A stretch of 64,000 bases of DNA, from the NCBI GenBank assembly GCA_038749595.1, contig JBCDHW010000007.1, positions 62,001-126,000 of the forward strand, written 5' to 3'. Position numbers and translations under genes: made by a program. Each line of letters begins with the position of its first letter. The first letter of the stretch is position 1. The notes below the pieces were generated by a model, which saw nothing but the letters and a program-made list of their open reading frames with translations, searched no databases and was not told where the DNA came from. This DNA comes from Parvularcula sp038749595. GTDB lineage: Bacteria > Pseudomonadota > Alphaproteobacteria > Caulobacterales > Parvularculaceae. Below, piece by piece: positions 50,113-58,719 of this stretch.

Positions 50113-50505
50113 TTAGGAGAAAGCACCCTTGCGCACGGACGTGTGATCCTCGCGAGCGAGCGCGGCGATCTGAAGAGAGAACGCCGCCGCGATCACCTCT
50201 TTCACCTGCGCATTGACGTCGAGCATGGAGGAGAGCTGGATAAACCGCATCGGTCCTGCCTTCGTCGCTTGCAGGATCCCAGGGAATTGAAGGGCGAGCT
50301 GGTCACCCTGCCAAAAGTGCAGCTGGCACCGCGTGGCAAGCGGGATCAGGGAGACCACCCTGTCGTGAAGGTGCCAGGTGGGCACGCCCATCGCCAATCC
50401 GAGCTCCGCGTATGGTGCGATCGCTTGGATTTCGCGTTCCACCGTCCGAGCAATTTCGCCGGTGCGTCCATCAAGCGAGGAAAGAAGGGTGCGAAGCGTG
50501 GCCAT
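50113..50505 (-). CDS. DUF1801-like protein
   Basis: 130 residues from ATG 50505, with GGGGAGGACC upstream; the longer frame to 50532 adds nine residues without support. The sequence follows the DUF1801/YdhG fold: a helical N-terminus (TVEREIQAIAPYAEL), GLAMGVPTWHLHDRVVSL, CQLHFWQGDQLALQF and MRFIQLSSMLDVNAQVKEVI. It is paralogous in layout to the next gene. Function is unknown; the fold is small and cytoplasmic. Confidence 0.75.
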   Translation of the reverse strand: MATLRTLLSSLDGRTGEIARTVEREIQAIAPYAELGLAMGVPTWHLHDRVVSLIPLATRCQLHFWQGDQLALQFPGILQATKAGPMRFIQLSSMLDVNAQVKEVIAAAFSLQIAALAREDHTSVRKGAFS

Positions 50506-50570
50506 GGTCCTCCCCTGCAAGGTTGACACCACGTTAACGGCAATGGCCCGGCGAGGTCTATCCCAAGGGG

Positions 50571-50927
50571 CTAGCGCACCATGCGCGGCGCGAGGTTGAC
50601 GGCAGCGGCCACGATGGTCCGGAGTGCGTCGTCCACCTCACCGACCGAACGGACTTTGACGTGGCGCAGGTCCTTTCCGGTGCCTTCAATGCGCTCCGGA
50701 AACTCTTCAGCCAGCGCCGAGCCCTGCCAGAGCTGCAGATTACAACGATCCTTATGCGCGATAATTGAGGCGACGCGGTTCTTGGGATCGGTCAACCAGC
50801 AGGGGAAACCCCATGCGAGCTTTACCTCAGCCCCCGGCATCGCTTCGTCGAGCATCGCGCGAAGGGCCAGCGCGATTGCCTGCACTTCGCCGTCCTGCTT
50901 TTGAAAGTAGCCGTCAACGCTGGCCAT
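50571..50927 (-). CDS. DUF1801-domain protein
   Basis: 118 residues. Clear DUF1801 signature: VDGYFQKQDGEVQAIALALRAML, LAWGFPCWLTDPKNRVASIIAHKDRCNLQLWQGSAL and the closing HVKVRSVGEVDDALRTIVAAAV in parts. Shared landmarks with the neighbouring gene (CNLQLWQGSAL versus CQLHFWQGDQL) suggest an old tandem duplication. Members have no established reaction. Confidence 0.82.
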   Translation of the reverse strand: MASVDGYFQKQDGEVQAIALALRAMLDEAMPGAEVKLAWGFPCWLTDPKNRVASIIAHKDRCNLQLWQGSALAEEFPERIEGTGKDLRHVKVRSVGEVDDALRTIVAAAVNLAPRMVR

Positions 50928-50941
50928 GCCTCCTCCCCATC

Positions 50942-50970
50942 AAAAAAGCCGGCCCCGCAGGACCGGCTTT
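50942..50970 (-). terminator. Rho-independent terminator of the fadB operon
   Basis: An 8-bp stem (AAAGCCGG with CCGGCTTT) followed on the minus strand by a T run, 13 bases after the fadB stop and just before the start of the DUF1801 gene. An A run on the other side could let it work in both directions. Confidence 0.85.
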
Positions 50971-50982
50971 CTTTTTGTCAGC

Positions 50983-53178
50983 CTACGCCGCTTGGGCGTA
51001 GAGCTTAGCCTTTTTCTCAGCCATCTCGCGGAACTTGGCAGGCGGAGCATATTTCGCGCCGTACTTCTGCGCCAGACGGTCCGCGGTCCGAACAAACTCG
51101 TCGATGCCAATCGTATCGATGTGGCTCATCGGGCCGCCGGTCCATGGCGCAAAGCCCCATCCGAAGATCGCGCCGAGGTCTGCCGACTGCGGATCATGCA
51201 CCACATCCTCCGCATACATCCGCGCAGCGGCGACGAGCTGGATGTAGAGCAGCCGCTCTTTCACTTCATCCGCCGTGGGCTGATCATCAAGCGGCGGGAA
51301 GTGCTCTTTCAAGCCTGACCAGAGGTGCTTTTTGCCGCCCTCGGGATACTCGTAGAAGCCTTTGCCAACCTTCTTACCCTTGCGGCCAAGGTCTTCGACG
51401 AACAGCTTGAGGAGGTCCTCAACGCCCGATGGTTCGTACGCGTCGCCCATCTCCTGCATCGTTGCCTGGCTGATCCGCCAGCCGAGCTCTTGGCTCGTCT
51501 CGTCCATCAGCGCGAGGGGGCCAACGGGCATACCCATGTGCACGGCGCAATTGTCGATCAGCGCAGGATTGATGCCCTCTTTGACCATGATCGCCGCTTC
51601 GTTGAGGTACGGAACAACGACGGAGTTGCAGTAGAACCCGCGGGTATCGCCCACGACGATCGGTGTCTTTTTGATCTTGCCGACATAGTCGAGGGCCGCA
51701 GCGAGCGCTTTGTCCCCGCAGCCTTCCGGCGTGATGATCTCAACCAGCGGCATTTTATCGACCGGTGAGAAGAAGTGGATGCCGATGAAGTCTTCCGTAC
51801 GCGAAAAGTTCTTCGCGAGGTTCTTGATCGGGATCGTCGACGTATTGGAGGCAAAGATCACGTCCTTGCGGATCACCGCTTCCACCCGTTCGGTGATGTC
51901 CTTCTTGACCGCCGGATCTTCGAACACGGCCTCAATGATCAGGTCGACGTCCTTCAGGTCCGCAACGTCAGCCGTCGGATGGATTAGCGACAGCATCGCG
52001 TCGCTCTTCTCTTGGCTGAGCTTGCCGCGGCCCACGGCTTTCTCGTTCAGCTTGGCCGAATAGCCTTTACCCTTCTCGGCGCTTTCCATGTCTCGGTCGA
52101 GGAGAACGACCTTCATCCCCGCCTTGGCAGTGACGTAGGCGATGCCTGCCCCCATCATACCGGCGCCAAGGATGCCGATCGTTTTGAAATCTGAGGCCGG
52201 AACGCCTTCTGGGCGGTCAGCGCCCTTCTCGGCCGCGCCTTTGTTGATGAACAGTGTACGGATCATGTTCTTCGCCTGGGGCTCCATCAGGCACTGGACG
52301 AAATACTTGCTCTCAATCCGAAGGCCAACATCGATCGGCACGATCGAGCCCTCGTAGATCGACGACAGGATGCGCTCGACCGCCGGGTAGTTGTGGTTGG
52401 TCGTGCCCTGAGCCATGGCCGAGGATCCAGCGAAGATCGGCACCACCCGCGGGTCCATCGCACCCGAACCGCCGGGGATCTTGAAGCCTTTGCGGTCCCA
52501 TTTCGCAGCCGTCTTGGGGTTGGCCTTCACCCACTCTTTCGCCTTCGCGACAATCTCTGCGTGCGGAGCAATCTCGTCGACGATGCCCATGCCCTTCGCG
52601 GCATCGGCTTTCATCGGCTTGCCTTGGGTGCAGATTTGCATCGCGTTCTGAACACCCGCGAGGCGCATCGTGCGCTGGGTGCCGCCCGCGCCGGGGATGA
52701 GACCGACCTGAACTTCGGGCTGGCCGAACTGCACCTTCGGGCTGTCGGAAGCGACACGGTAATGGCAGGCGAGTGCCAGCTCCATCCCGCCGCCAAGCGC
52801 GAGGCCGTTGACCGCGGCGGCCACCGGTTTGGCGTTCGCTGCACCTTTGGTCAGTGCTTTGACGTCCTGGCCGCCGGTCTCCAGCTTCCGCAGCGCAAGC
52901 TGTAGGCCATAGTTCGCCTCAAACAATTGCTCGGGGGACGCATCTTCTGGCATCGCGCCGAGCATCGTCAGGTCAGCGCCCGCGAGGAAGCCTGAGTCCT
53001 TGCCCGACGTGATCACGAGGCCCTTCATGCCGTCGTCGGCGATGAACGCGTCAACGAAAGCGCTGAAGTCTTGGATCAACTCCTCGTTCCAGACGTTCAT
53101 CGACTTGCCCGGCAAGTCGATCGTCATCACCGCGATACCGTCCGCATCCGTCTCAATGGTGAATGTTTTGTAGGTCAT
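50983..53178 (-). CDS. fadB: Bifunctional enoyl-CoA hydratase/3-hydroxyacyl-CoA dehydrogenase
   Basis: 731 residues. The crotonase N-terminal half (residues 1-200) has SGKDSGFLAGADLTML and LALGGGMELALACHYRVAS; PEVQVGLIPGAGGTQR supplies the second catalytic region. The NAD-binding dehydrogenase begins near residue 330 with ILGAGMMGAGIAYVTAKAG, followed by FASNTSTIPI and FIGIHFFSPVDKMPLVEII. It carries out the second and third steps of beta-oxidation and pairs with thiolase FadA. It begins 15 bases after the asparaginase gene and ends in a terminator. Confidence 0.95.
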   Translation of the reverse strand: MTYKTFTIETDADGIAVMTIDLPGKSMNVWNEELIQDFSAFVDAFIADDGMKGLVITSGKDSGFLAGADLTMLGAMPEDASPEQLFEANYGLQLALRKLETGGQDVKALTKGAANAKPVAAAVNGLALGGGMELALACHYRVASDSPKVQFGQPEVQVGLIPGAGGTQRTMRLAGVQNAMQICTQGKPMKADAAKGMGIVDEIAPHAEIVAKAKEWVKANPKTAAKWDRKGFKIPGGSGAMDPRVVPIFAGSSAMAQGTTNHNYPAVERILSSIYEGSIVPIDVGLRIESKYFVQCLMEPQAKNMIRTLFINKGAAEKGADRPEGVPASDFKTIGILGAGMMGAGIAYVTAKAGMKVVLLDRDMESAEKGKGYSAKLNEKAVGRGKLSQEKSDAMLSLIHPTADVADLKDVDLIIEAVFEDPAVKKDITERVEAVIRKDVIFASNTSTIPIKNLAKNFSRTEDFIGIHFFSPVDKMPLVEIITPEGCGDKALAAALDYVGKIKKTPIVVGDTRGFYCNSVVVPYLNEAAIMVKEGINPALIDNCAVHMGMPVGPLALMDETSQELGWRISQATMQEMGDAYEPSGVEDLLKLFVEDLGRKGKKVGKGFYEYPEGGKKHLWSGLKEHFPPLDDQPTADEVKERLLYIQLVAAARMYAEDVVHDPQSADLGAIFGWGFAPWTGGPMSHIDTIGIDEFVRTADRLAQKYGAKYAPPAKFREMAEKKAKLYAQAA

Positions 53179-53193
53179 GGGTGTCTCTCCCGA

Positions 53194-54138
53194 TTACTTT
53201 TTGCCGACCACGGGGCCGGAGGTTTTCTTGGAATAGGCTTCAGTTTCATCCGACGCGAAGGCGTGGATGACACCGCGGGTGGAATGCGGAGCTGCGAAAT
53301 TGCCCTCCGTATCAAGCGTGATAACGGCGCCGAGGCCACGTGATCGCGCCATTTTTTCGAGGACTAAGTCGGATGCTTCGCCTACCGACAATCCGCCCTC
53401 AACCAGGAGGGAGATCGAGTGCGCTGCGCTGTGGCGGATGAACCACTCGCCGTGGCCCGTGGCAGAGATTGCTGCGCCGTTATTATCAGCATACGTGCCT
53501 GCTCCGAGAACCGGCACATCGCCCAGCCGCCCTGGCACCTTGGCGTCGTAGCCGCCCGTTGAGGTGGCAGCCGCGAGATTGCCGCAACGGTCGAGCGCCA
53601 CGGCGCCGACGGTGCCATGCTCGTTTTTTTCGCTGCCAGCCCGGACAAACCACCCGTCGGGAGCCTCTTCGGCGCCGAGTTCGCGGACATAAGCTTCGCC
53701 GCGATCGCCAACGACCATCACGTGGCGCGACTTCTCCATCACCAGCCGCGCGGCGTGGACCGGAGACTTGGTATCGACCAGCGAACCGACCGCACCGGCG
53801 TTAAGATCAGCACCCGACATAATTGACGCGTCGTTCTCAACGTAACCTTCCTGGTTGGTGATCGACGCCCGGCCCGCGTTGTAGAGCGCCGACGCCTCCA
53901 TCGCCTGGACGGTCATTTCCACCGCGTCGACGGCCTCCATCCCATCGGCGAGCCGCTCAGCCGCTTGCGCGGCCAGCTCGCGGATGAAGGTCATCTGCTC
54001 ATCGGTGATGTTCTCGCCGTTCGTGTACGCACCGCCGTGAAGACCGATGGCGTAGTCGCCGGTGGCCTCACAATGATCCGCGTGCGCAGCGCCGAGAAGA
54101 GCGAGAGCTCCTCCAGCTAGAATTTTCAGTGTACTCAT
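53194..54138 (-). CDS. N4-glycosylasparaginase/isoaspartyl peptidase-type hydrolase
   Basis: 314 residues from ATG 54138; the frame upstream crosses a palindromic repeat and lacks a ribosome binding site. A signal peptide (MSTLKILAGGALALLGAAHA) points to export. The Ntn-hydrolase fold is type 2 asparaginase: GLHGGAYTN near the N-terminus, the autocleavage and nucleophile site HGTVGAVALDRCGNLAAATSTGG (Thr of GTVG), and GAGTYADNNGAAISATGHGEWFIR. It would cut beta-aspartyl peptides or asparagine amides. Its place between fadA and fadB is unusual, and no metabolic link is evident. Confidence 0.88.
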   Translation of the reverse strand: MSTLKILAGGALALLGAAHADHCEATGDYAIGLHGGAYTNGENITDEQMTFIRELAAQAAERLADGMEAVDAVEMTVQAMEASALYNAGRASITNQEGYVENDASIMSGADLNAGAVGSLVDTKSPVHAARLVMEKSRHVMVVGDRGEAYVRELGAEEAPDGWFVRAGSEKNEHGTVGAVALDRCGNLAAATSTGGYDAKVPGRLGDVPVLGAGTYADNNGAAISATGHGEWFIRHSAAHSISLLVEGGLSVGEASDLVLEKMARSRGLGAVITLDTEGNFAAPHSTRGVIHAFASDETEAYSKKTSGPVVGKK

Positions 54139-54147
54139 AACATCTCC

Positions 54148-54267
54148 CGTCATCCCGGCAGCAGCGAAGCGAAGAGCCGGGACCCATGGACCCGAAACTG
54201 CCGCCCTCTGCCCACGGATGGTTGTCCCTGGGTCCCGGATAGGCGCGGTGCGCCTTCCGGGATGACG
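54148..54267. repeat. Long imperfect palindrome, CGTCATCCCGG type
   Basis: About 120 bases that start CGTCATCCCGG and end CCGGGATGACG, with nested pairing (AGCCGGGACCCATGG against CTGGGTCCCGG). A second member lies at 55857-55964. Both stand between genes, as do similar intergenic repeats in other alphaproteobacteria. Confidence 0.8.
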
Positions 54268-54278
54268 GCCGCTCTCAA

Positions 54279-55490
54279 CTAGACGCGCTCGATGATCGTC
54301 GCGGTGCCCATGCCGCCGCCGATGCACAGCGTGGCGAGGGCCGTGGACTTGTCCGAACGCTCAAGCTCATCAAGGACCGTGCCGAGGATCATCGCGCCTG
54401 TGGCGCCAAGGGGGTGGCCCATCGCGATCGCGCCGCCGCAGACATTGATGTCCGAATGGTCGATGTCGAGAGCTTGCATGAAGCGCAACACGACTGAAGC
54501 GAACGCTTCGTTGAGCTCCCAAAGGTCGATGTCGCTGTTGGTCATGCCCGCGCGCTCAAGCACTTTCTTGGCGACAAATTCAGGGCCGGTCAGCATGATC
54601 GTCGGCTCCGAGCCGATCGAAGCCATCGCTTTGATCCGTGCACGGGGTTTCAGGCCAAACTTCTTGCCCATTTCCTCGTTGCCGATCAAGATACCCGCAG
54701 CGCCATCGACGATCCCCGACGAGTTGCCCGCCGTGTGGATGTGCTCGATCTTCTCAAGCTCAGGATACCGTTGCAGCGCGACTTTGTTAAAGCCGGGCAT
54801 CATCTCGCCCATGCCGACGAAGGACGGGTTGAGCGCGCCAAGGGTCTGCATATCCGTACCCGGACGGATCGTCTCGTCATGCTTCAGGACTTCGATCCCG
54901 ATCACGTCTTTCACCGGCACAACCGACTTTTCGAAGCGGCCTTCGTCCCAGCTTTGCTTCGCCCGGCGATGGGATTCCACCGCATACGCATCAGCATCGT
55001 CGCGGGTGATGCCGTACTTGGTGGCAATGATATCCGCAGAGATGCCTTGCGGGACGATGTAGTTCTTGAACGTCACCGCAGGGTCAGAGACCATGGCGCC
55101 GCCGTCCGAACCCATCGGTACCCGGCTCATCGCCTCGACGCCGCCGCCGATGGCCATGTCCGCCTCGCCCGACATCACCTTCGCCGCAGCCATGTTGGTG
55201 GCCTCGAGTGCTGAGGCGCAAAAACGGTTGACCTGCACACCGGCCGTCGTCTGGGCATAGTCCGCCATCAAGACCGAGGTCCGCGCGATGTCTGAGCCCT
55301 GCTCACCCACCGGCGACACACAGCCGAAAACCACGTCGTCGACATAGCGCGTGTCGACAGCGTTGCGGTCGCGCAGCGCCTGCAGCACCTGCGCGCCAAG
55401 CTGGACCGGGGTGATTTCGTGGAGGGATCCGTCTGGTTTCCCTTTGCCGCGGGGGGTTCGCACCGCGTCGTAGATGAAGGCCTCAGTCAT
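54279..55490 (-). CDS. fadA: Acetyl-CoA acyltransferase (thiolase)
   Basis: 403 residues from ATG 55490 with GGGAGATG upstream. The nucleophilic Cys lies in VNRFCASALEATN, and the catalytic His/Cys regions are NEAFASVVL, GGAIAMGHPLGATGA and CIGGGMGTATII. It performs the last beta-oxidation step, splitting 3-ketoacyl-CoA with CoA. Sequence resembles long-chain thiolases associated with FadB. The downstream asparaginase and fadB are on the same strand; the palindromic repeat sits in the gap after fadA. Confidence 0.94.
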   Translation of the reverse strand: MTEAFIYDAVRTPRGKGKPDGSLHEITPVQLGAQVLQALRDRNAVDTRYVDDVVFGCVSPVGEQGSDIARTSVLMADYAQTTAGVQVNRFCASALEATNMAAAKVMSGEADMAIGGGVEAMSRVPMGSDGGAMVSDPAVTFKNYIVPQGISADIIATKYGITRDDADAYAVESHRRAKQSWDEGRFEKSVVPVKDVIGIEVLKHDETIRPGTDMQTLGALNPSFVGMGEMMPGFNKVALQRYPELEKIEHIHTAGNSSGIVDGAAGILIGNEEMGKKFGLKPRARIKAMASIGSEPTIMLTGPEFVAKKVLERAGMTNSDIDLWELNEAFASVVLRFMQALDIDHSDINVCGGAIAMGHPLGATGAMILGTVLDELERSDKSTALATLCIGGGMGTATIIERV

Positions 55491-55628
55491 GGGGCATCTC
55501 CCTGTTTCGTGATTTTGTCGGTCCGTTACAGGTCTATAACCGCCGTGACCAGCATTGTGCGCTGCAATTGGGTTGAGCCTGCGTAACGGAGTGCTACAGG
55601 GGCGCCTCTCGCGCGCTGCGTGCACGGC

Positions 55629-55705
55629 GGGGGCGTAGCTCAATTGGTTAGAGCAGGCGGCTCATAACCGCTTGGTTGGGGGTTCGAGTCCCTCCGCCCC
55701 TACCA
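55629..55705 (+). tRNA. tRNA with anticodon CAU, probably tRNA-Ile2
   Basis: 77-base cloverleaf with acceptor GGGGGCG / CGCCCCT and encoded CCA. The anticodon stem-loop GCGGCTCATAACCGC and the following TTGG variable loop resemble the lysidine-modified tRNA-Ile2 (E. coli ileX: GCGACTCATAATCGC), not elongator Met (typically GAATCATAATCC). It would read AUA after TilS modification. Confidence 0.85.
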
Positions 55706-55856
55706 TTTTTCTGGAGCTATCGGCCTTCCGGCCTGCTTGAGCGCGGGGTGCGGCGGTTGCCGCACAGTACTTTGCTCAGCGGTGGGGTTTTTTGAAGGCG
55801 CGGTATGCGGCCTGAACGGCCGGGTTTCAGTTACGAAGTTGGGCACGTTGAACCCC

Positions 55857-55964
55857 CGTCATCCCGGGCCCCGAGCCGGGATCCATCGAACAATAAACCG
55901 AAGCATACGTCCGGGTTTCCGCTGCGCTTTGCGCGATGGATCCCGGATCAAGTCCGGGATGACG
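55857..55964. repeat. Long imperfect palindrome, CGTCATCCCGG type
   Basis: Second member of the repeat seen at 54148. It starts CGTCATCCCGG and ends CCGGGATGACG, with inner arms AGCCGGGATCCATCG and CGATGGATCCCGG. The 270 bases between the tRNA and the outer membrane factor gene hold this and no supported gene. Confidence 0.8.
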
Positions 55965-55978
55965 TCCGCGCAGGCTGG

Positions 55979-57442
55979 CTAGTCAGCGAGCACTCTGTGG
56001 ATGGCCGCGCGGGTGCGGAGGGCGGCGGCTTGGGCCTGGACGGCGGCGTCCTCGGTCTCCAGAGCGACGCGCTGGGCATCGACCAGAGCGAAGAGACTGT
56101 CAGCGCCCTCGCGGTAGCGCAGCTCCGCCAAGGCGCGCGCGCGGTCCGCGGCGCGTTGCGCATCGGTGAGCAGCGCTGCCTGCGCCACCGCGCCACTGTG
56201 CAACGCCAGCGCGCGGTCGGTTTCCGTCAGCGCGGTGAGAACCGTCTGCTCAAACGCTGCCAGCGCCGCTGATGCCTCCGCCTTGGCCGCCGCGCGCTGC
56301 CGCAGAAGGGCCGGATAGCTGAGGATCTGCCACGAAATGTTCGGACCAAAGCTATAGCCGAAGGCGTTGTCATCGCTGAGCCCTGCAAAATCGAGGGCGA
56401 CGAGGCTCGCCGTCCCGTCCAGGCTCACCTGCGGGAAGAGCCCCGCGGTCTCAACGCCGATATCGTAGATTTCGGCAGCGAGGGTCCGCTCGGCTGCCAC
56501 CACATCAGGGCGGCGGCGGAGGACATCCGCCGGTTCGCGCAAAGCGATCACACCAAGTGCTGTCGGCATCGGCGGCGCGACGTTTTCATCAAGCAGATCC
56601 GGGAATGTCACCAGCAGCTCCGGGACGGTCATTCCGAGCAGCAGCGCGAAGGCGGCCGTGCTGTCAGCCGCGGCGGTCTCCACCGCCAAGACCTGGGCGG
56701 CGGTGCTTTTCACCTGGCTCCGCGCGCGCAGCGTATCGATCTCGCCCGCCTCGCCCAGAGCGAAGAGTTGTTCGGTCAGCCGCAGGCTTTCCTCCTGCAC
56801 CGCGAGGTTCTCGATCGCGACCCGCCGGCGGTTCAGCGCCTCGACCAGCAGGATAAAGGTGTCCACCACCTGTCCAGTGATCAGACGTTGGGTATCGGCG
56901 AGCAATTGCTCAGCGGAGTCGGCCCGCGCCGATGCGCCCTGGGCTTGCCGCCTCAGACGCCCAAAGAGATCGATCTCCCAACTTGACTGGGCTGCCGCCT
57001 GGTAGAGCGTGAATTCTGGGTTTTCGATCGCTGGTGGAGGCGCAGCCGGGTCGCCGCCTCCCGCACCGGCAAACCCAGCGAACGCAGCCTGGGCCTGTTC
57101 CTGCCGGGTGATCGCGAAGCTGGTCCCGCCTTGAGGGAGCAACGAGGCTCGTGCGGCGCCAGCCCTGGCCCGCGCGCCCTCAAGCCGCGCAGCCGCCTGG
57201 CGCAGATCAAGGTTGCGCTCGCGCGCGATCATCACAGCCTTGGCGATCCGCGGGTCAGAATAGGCCTCCCACCAAGCAATCGGCTCGGCTTCGTCGCCGC
57301 TCTCGTTCGCCGTATAGATCGGCCGATCCGCATAAACGAAGGCCTCCTGGCGCTCCGACGGATCAGGCGCGGCATAGCGCGGACCCACTGCGACACACGC
57401 AGCGAGTGACAGAAAGCTAATCAGATATAGGTATCTAAGCAT
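55979..57442 (-). CDS. Outer membrane factor lipoprotein of RND efflux system
   Basis: 487 residues from ATG 57442; the ATG at 57454 touches its AAAGGA without spacing, so I prefer the second start. Lipobox LAAC (MLRYLYLISFLSLAAC) anchors it to the outer membrane. Two OEP repeats form the TolC-like barrel and alpha tunnel: LDLRQAAARLEGARARAGAARASL, WEIDLFGRLRR, TLRARSQVK, and the second-half VLRRRPDVVAAERTLAAEIYDIG. It is divergent from the adaptor and pump genes, with about 70 bases between starts, so it likely completes their tripartite system. Confidence 0.92.
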   Translation of the reverse strand: MLRYLYLISFLSLAACVAVGPRYAAPDPSERQEAFVYADRPIYTANESGDEAEPIAWWEAYSDPRIAKAVMIARERNLDLRQAAARLEGARARAGAARASLLPQGGTSFAITRQEQAQAAFAGFAGAGGGDPAAPPPAIENPEFTLYQAAAQSSWEIDLFGRLRRQAQGASARADSAEQLLADTQRLITGQVVDTFILLVEALNRRRVAIENLAVQEESLRLTEQLFALGEAGEIDTLRARSQVKSTAAQVLAVETAAADSTAAFALLLGMTVPELLVTFPDLLDENVAPPMPTALGVIALREPADVLRRRPDVVAAERTLAAEIYDIGVETAGLFPQVSLDGTASLVALDFAGLSDDNAFGYSFGPNISWQILSYPALLRQRAAAKAEASAALAAFEQTVLTALTETDRALALHSGAVAQAALLTDAQRAADRARALAELRYREGADSLFALVDAQRVALETEDAAVQAQAAALRTRAAIHRVLAD

Positions 57443-57513
57443 CGCAACCAGCATTCCTTTTGCGCCGCACTAACATAGTGTTCGTAAGGGTAGCGTGAGC
57501 GCCGACGGGGACC

Positions 57514-58719
57514 ATGGATCAGATGAACGCTGCTGAGAAACAATCCGGTGGATGGCGATGGACCCTTCTCGCCGTGGGTGCCTTTGTCGCTGCGCTGTTG
57601 ATCTATCAAGGCGCTGGCTGGATCGCCCAAGCCCGCGACGCTGCCCAGCCGGCGCGCGTGGCCACGATGCCTTTGGTTGAAGTGGTCTCGGTGCGCTCCG
57701 TTCCGCAAACCCATTCCGTCATCGAAGAAGGGTTCCTTCGCCCTAAAGCTGAGATTGACGTTGTCGCGGAAGTGGCCGGGAAAGTCGTCGACGTCTCCCC
57801 CAACCTTGCCCCTGGCGGACGGTTCGCCGCCGGTGACGTCATGTTCACAATCGATCCGCGCACGTTCGAAGCCGACTTAGCCCGCGCCAAGGCTGATCTC
57901 TCTGCCGCGAGAGCGGAGGTCGCGCGCGCCAAAGCGGAGGATACAAGGCAGGGGCGCCTGCAAGACATTGGCGCTGCGGCAGCGGCCCGGCGCGAACAAG
58001 CAGGCACCGAGCTCGCCGCGGCCCGTGCCCGGCTCGGCCAAGCCGAGGCAGGGCTGATCGTCGCGCAAAAAGCGATGGCCGATACCGCCGTGACCACTCC
58101 GTTCGCCGCCTCGGTGATTTCCGAAAGCCTAGCCCTTGGGCGGTTTGTCCAGCCGGGGCAGGCCGTCGCGACGATCTTCGACACCAGCGCCGGTGAAGTT
58201 GTGCTTGGCCTCCTCCCAGAAGAAGCACGCGAAGTGCGCCGCGCTCTGGAACAAACCGACGGACCGCTGCGCGCCTCCGTGACGCCGACCAAGGCCAGCG
58301 CTGGCGACGCCCCGCTCGAAGGCATCGTTAAAAGCATCGGCCAAGCCGTTGACCAGCGCAGCCGGACTGTTCCCGTGGTTGTCGAAGTGCCCGGCGCTTT
58401 CGACGAGACGAACCAAGGCGCGGTCTTCGCCAACGACTTTGTCCGGGTCGAGCTCCCCGCCTACTCCCCCGAGCCCCTCTACGCGGTGACCAACGATGTC
58501 ATTCGCGAGGAGCGCTTCATCTGGACACTGACGGACGACAACCGGCTGCACGCCGTCGCCATCGACCAGGTTCAACGGCGGCCCAGCGAAACGCTGTTCC
58601 GGGCGACCGAAGACCTGACCGGGCACCGCGTCGTGCTCACCGCCCTCACCGAAGAGGCTGAAGGGATCGAAGTTGCGATCGCCAATCCTAGCGGAGCCCG
58701 GGCCGAGACTCTGCAATGA
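57514..58719 (+). CDS. RND efflux periplasmic adaptor
   Basis: 401 residues. One N-terminal membrane anchor (WTLLAVGAFVAALLIYQGA) rather than a lipobox. HlyD/AcrA-like: lipoyl half-motif VAGKVVDVSPNLAPGGRFAAGD, a long helical hairpin rich in Ala/Arg (ARAEVARAKAEDTRQGRL), then VTTPFAASVISESLALGRFVQPGQ as second lipoyl half and a beta-barrel domain. It bridges the inner membrane pump to the outer membrane factor. It overlaps the pump start by four bases. Confidence 0.93.
   Translation: MDQMNAAEKQSGGWRWTLLAVGAFVAALLIYQGAGWIAQARDAAQPARVATMPLVEVVSVRSVPQTHSVIEEGFLRPKAEIDVVAEVAGKVVDVSPNLAPGGRFAAGDVMFTIDPRTFEADLARAKADLSAARAEVARAKAEDTRQGRLQDIGAAAAARREQAGTELAAARARLGQAEAGLIVAQKAMADTAVTTPFAASVISESLALGRFVQPGQAVATIFDTSAGEVVLGLLPEEAREVRRALEQTDGPLRASVTPTKASAGDAPLEGIVKSIGQAVDQRSRTVPVVVEVPGAFDETNQGAVFANDFVRVELPAYSPEPLYAVTNDVIREERFIWTLTDDNRLHAVAIDQVQRRPSETLFRATEDLTGHRVVLTALTEEAEGIEVAIANPSGARAETLQ

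Noticed and set aside
55629..55705. tRNA called as elongator tRNA-Met from its CAU anticodon
   Set aside because: Anticodon stem and variable loop agree better with the lysidine-type tRNA-Ile2 than with elongator Met.
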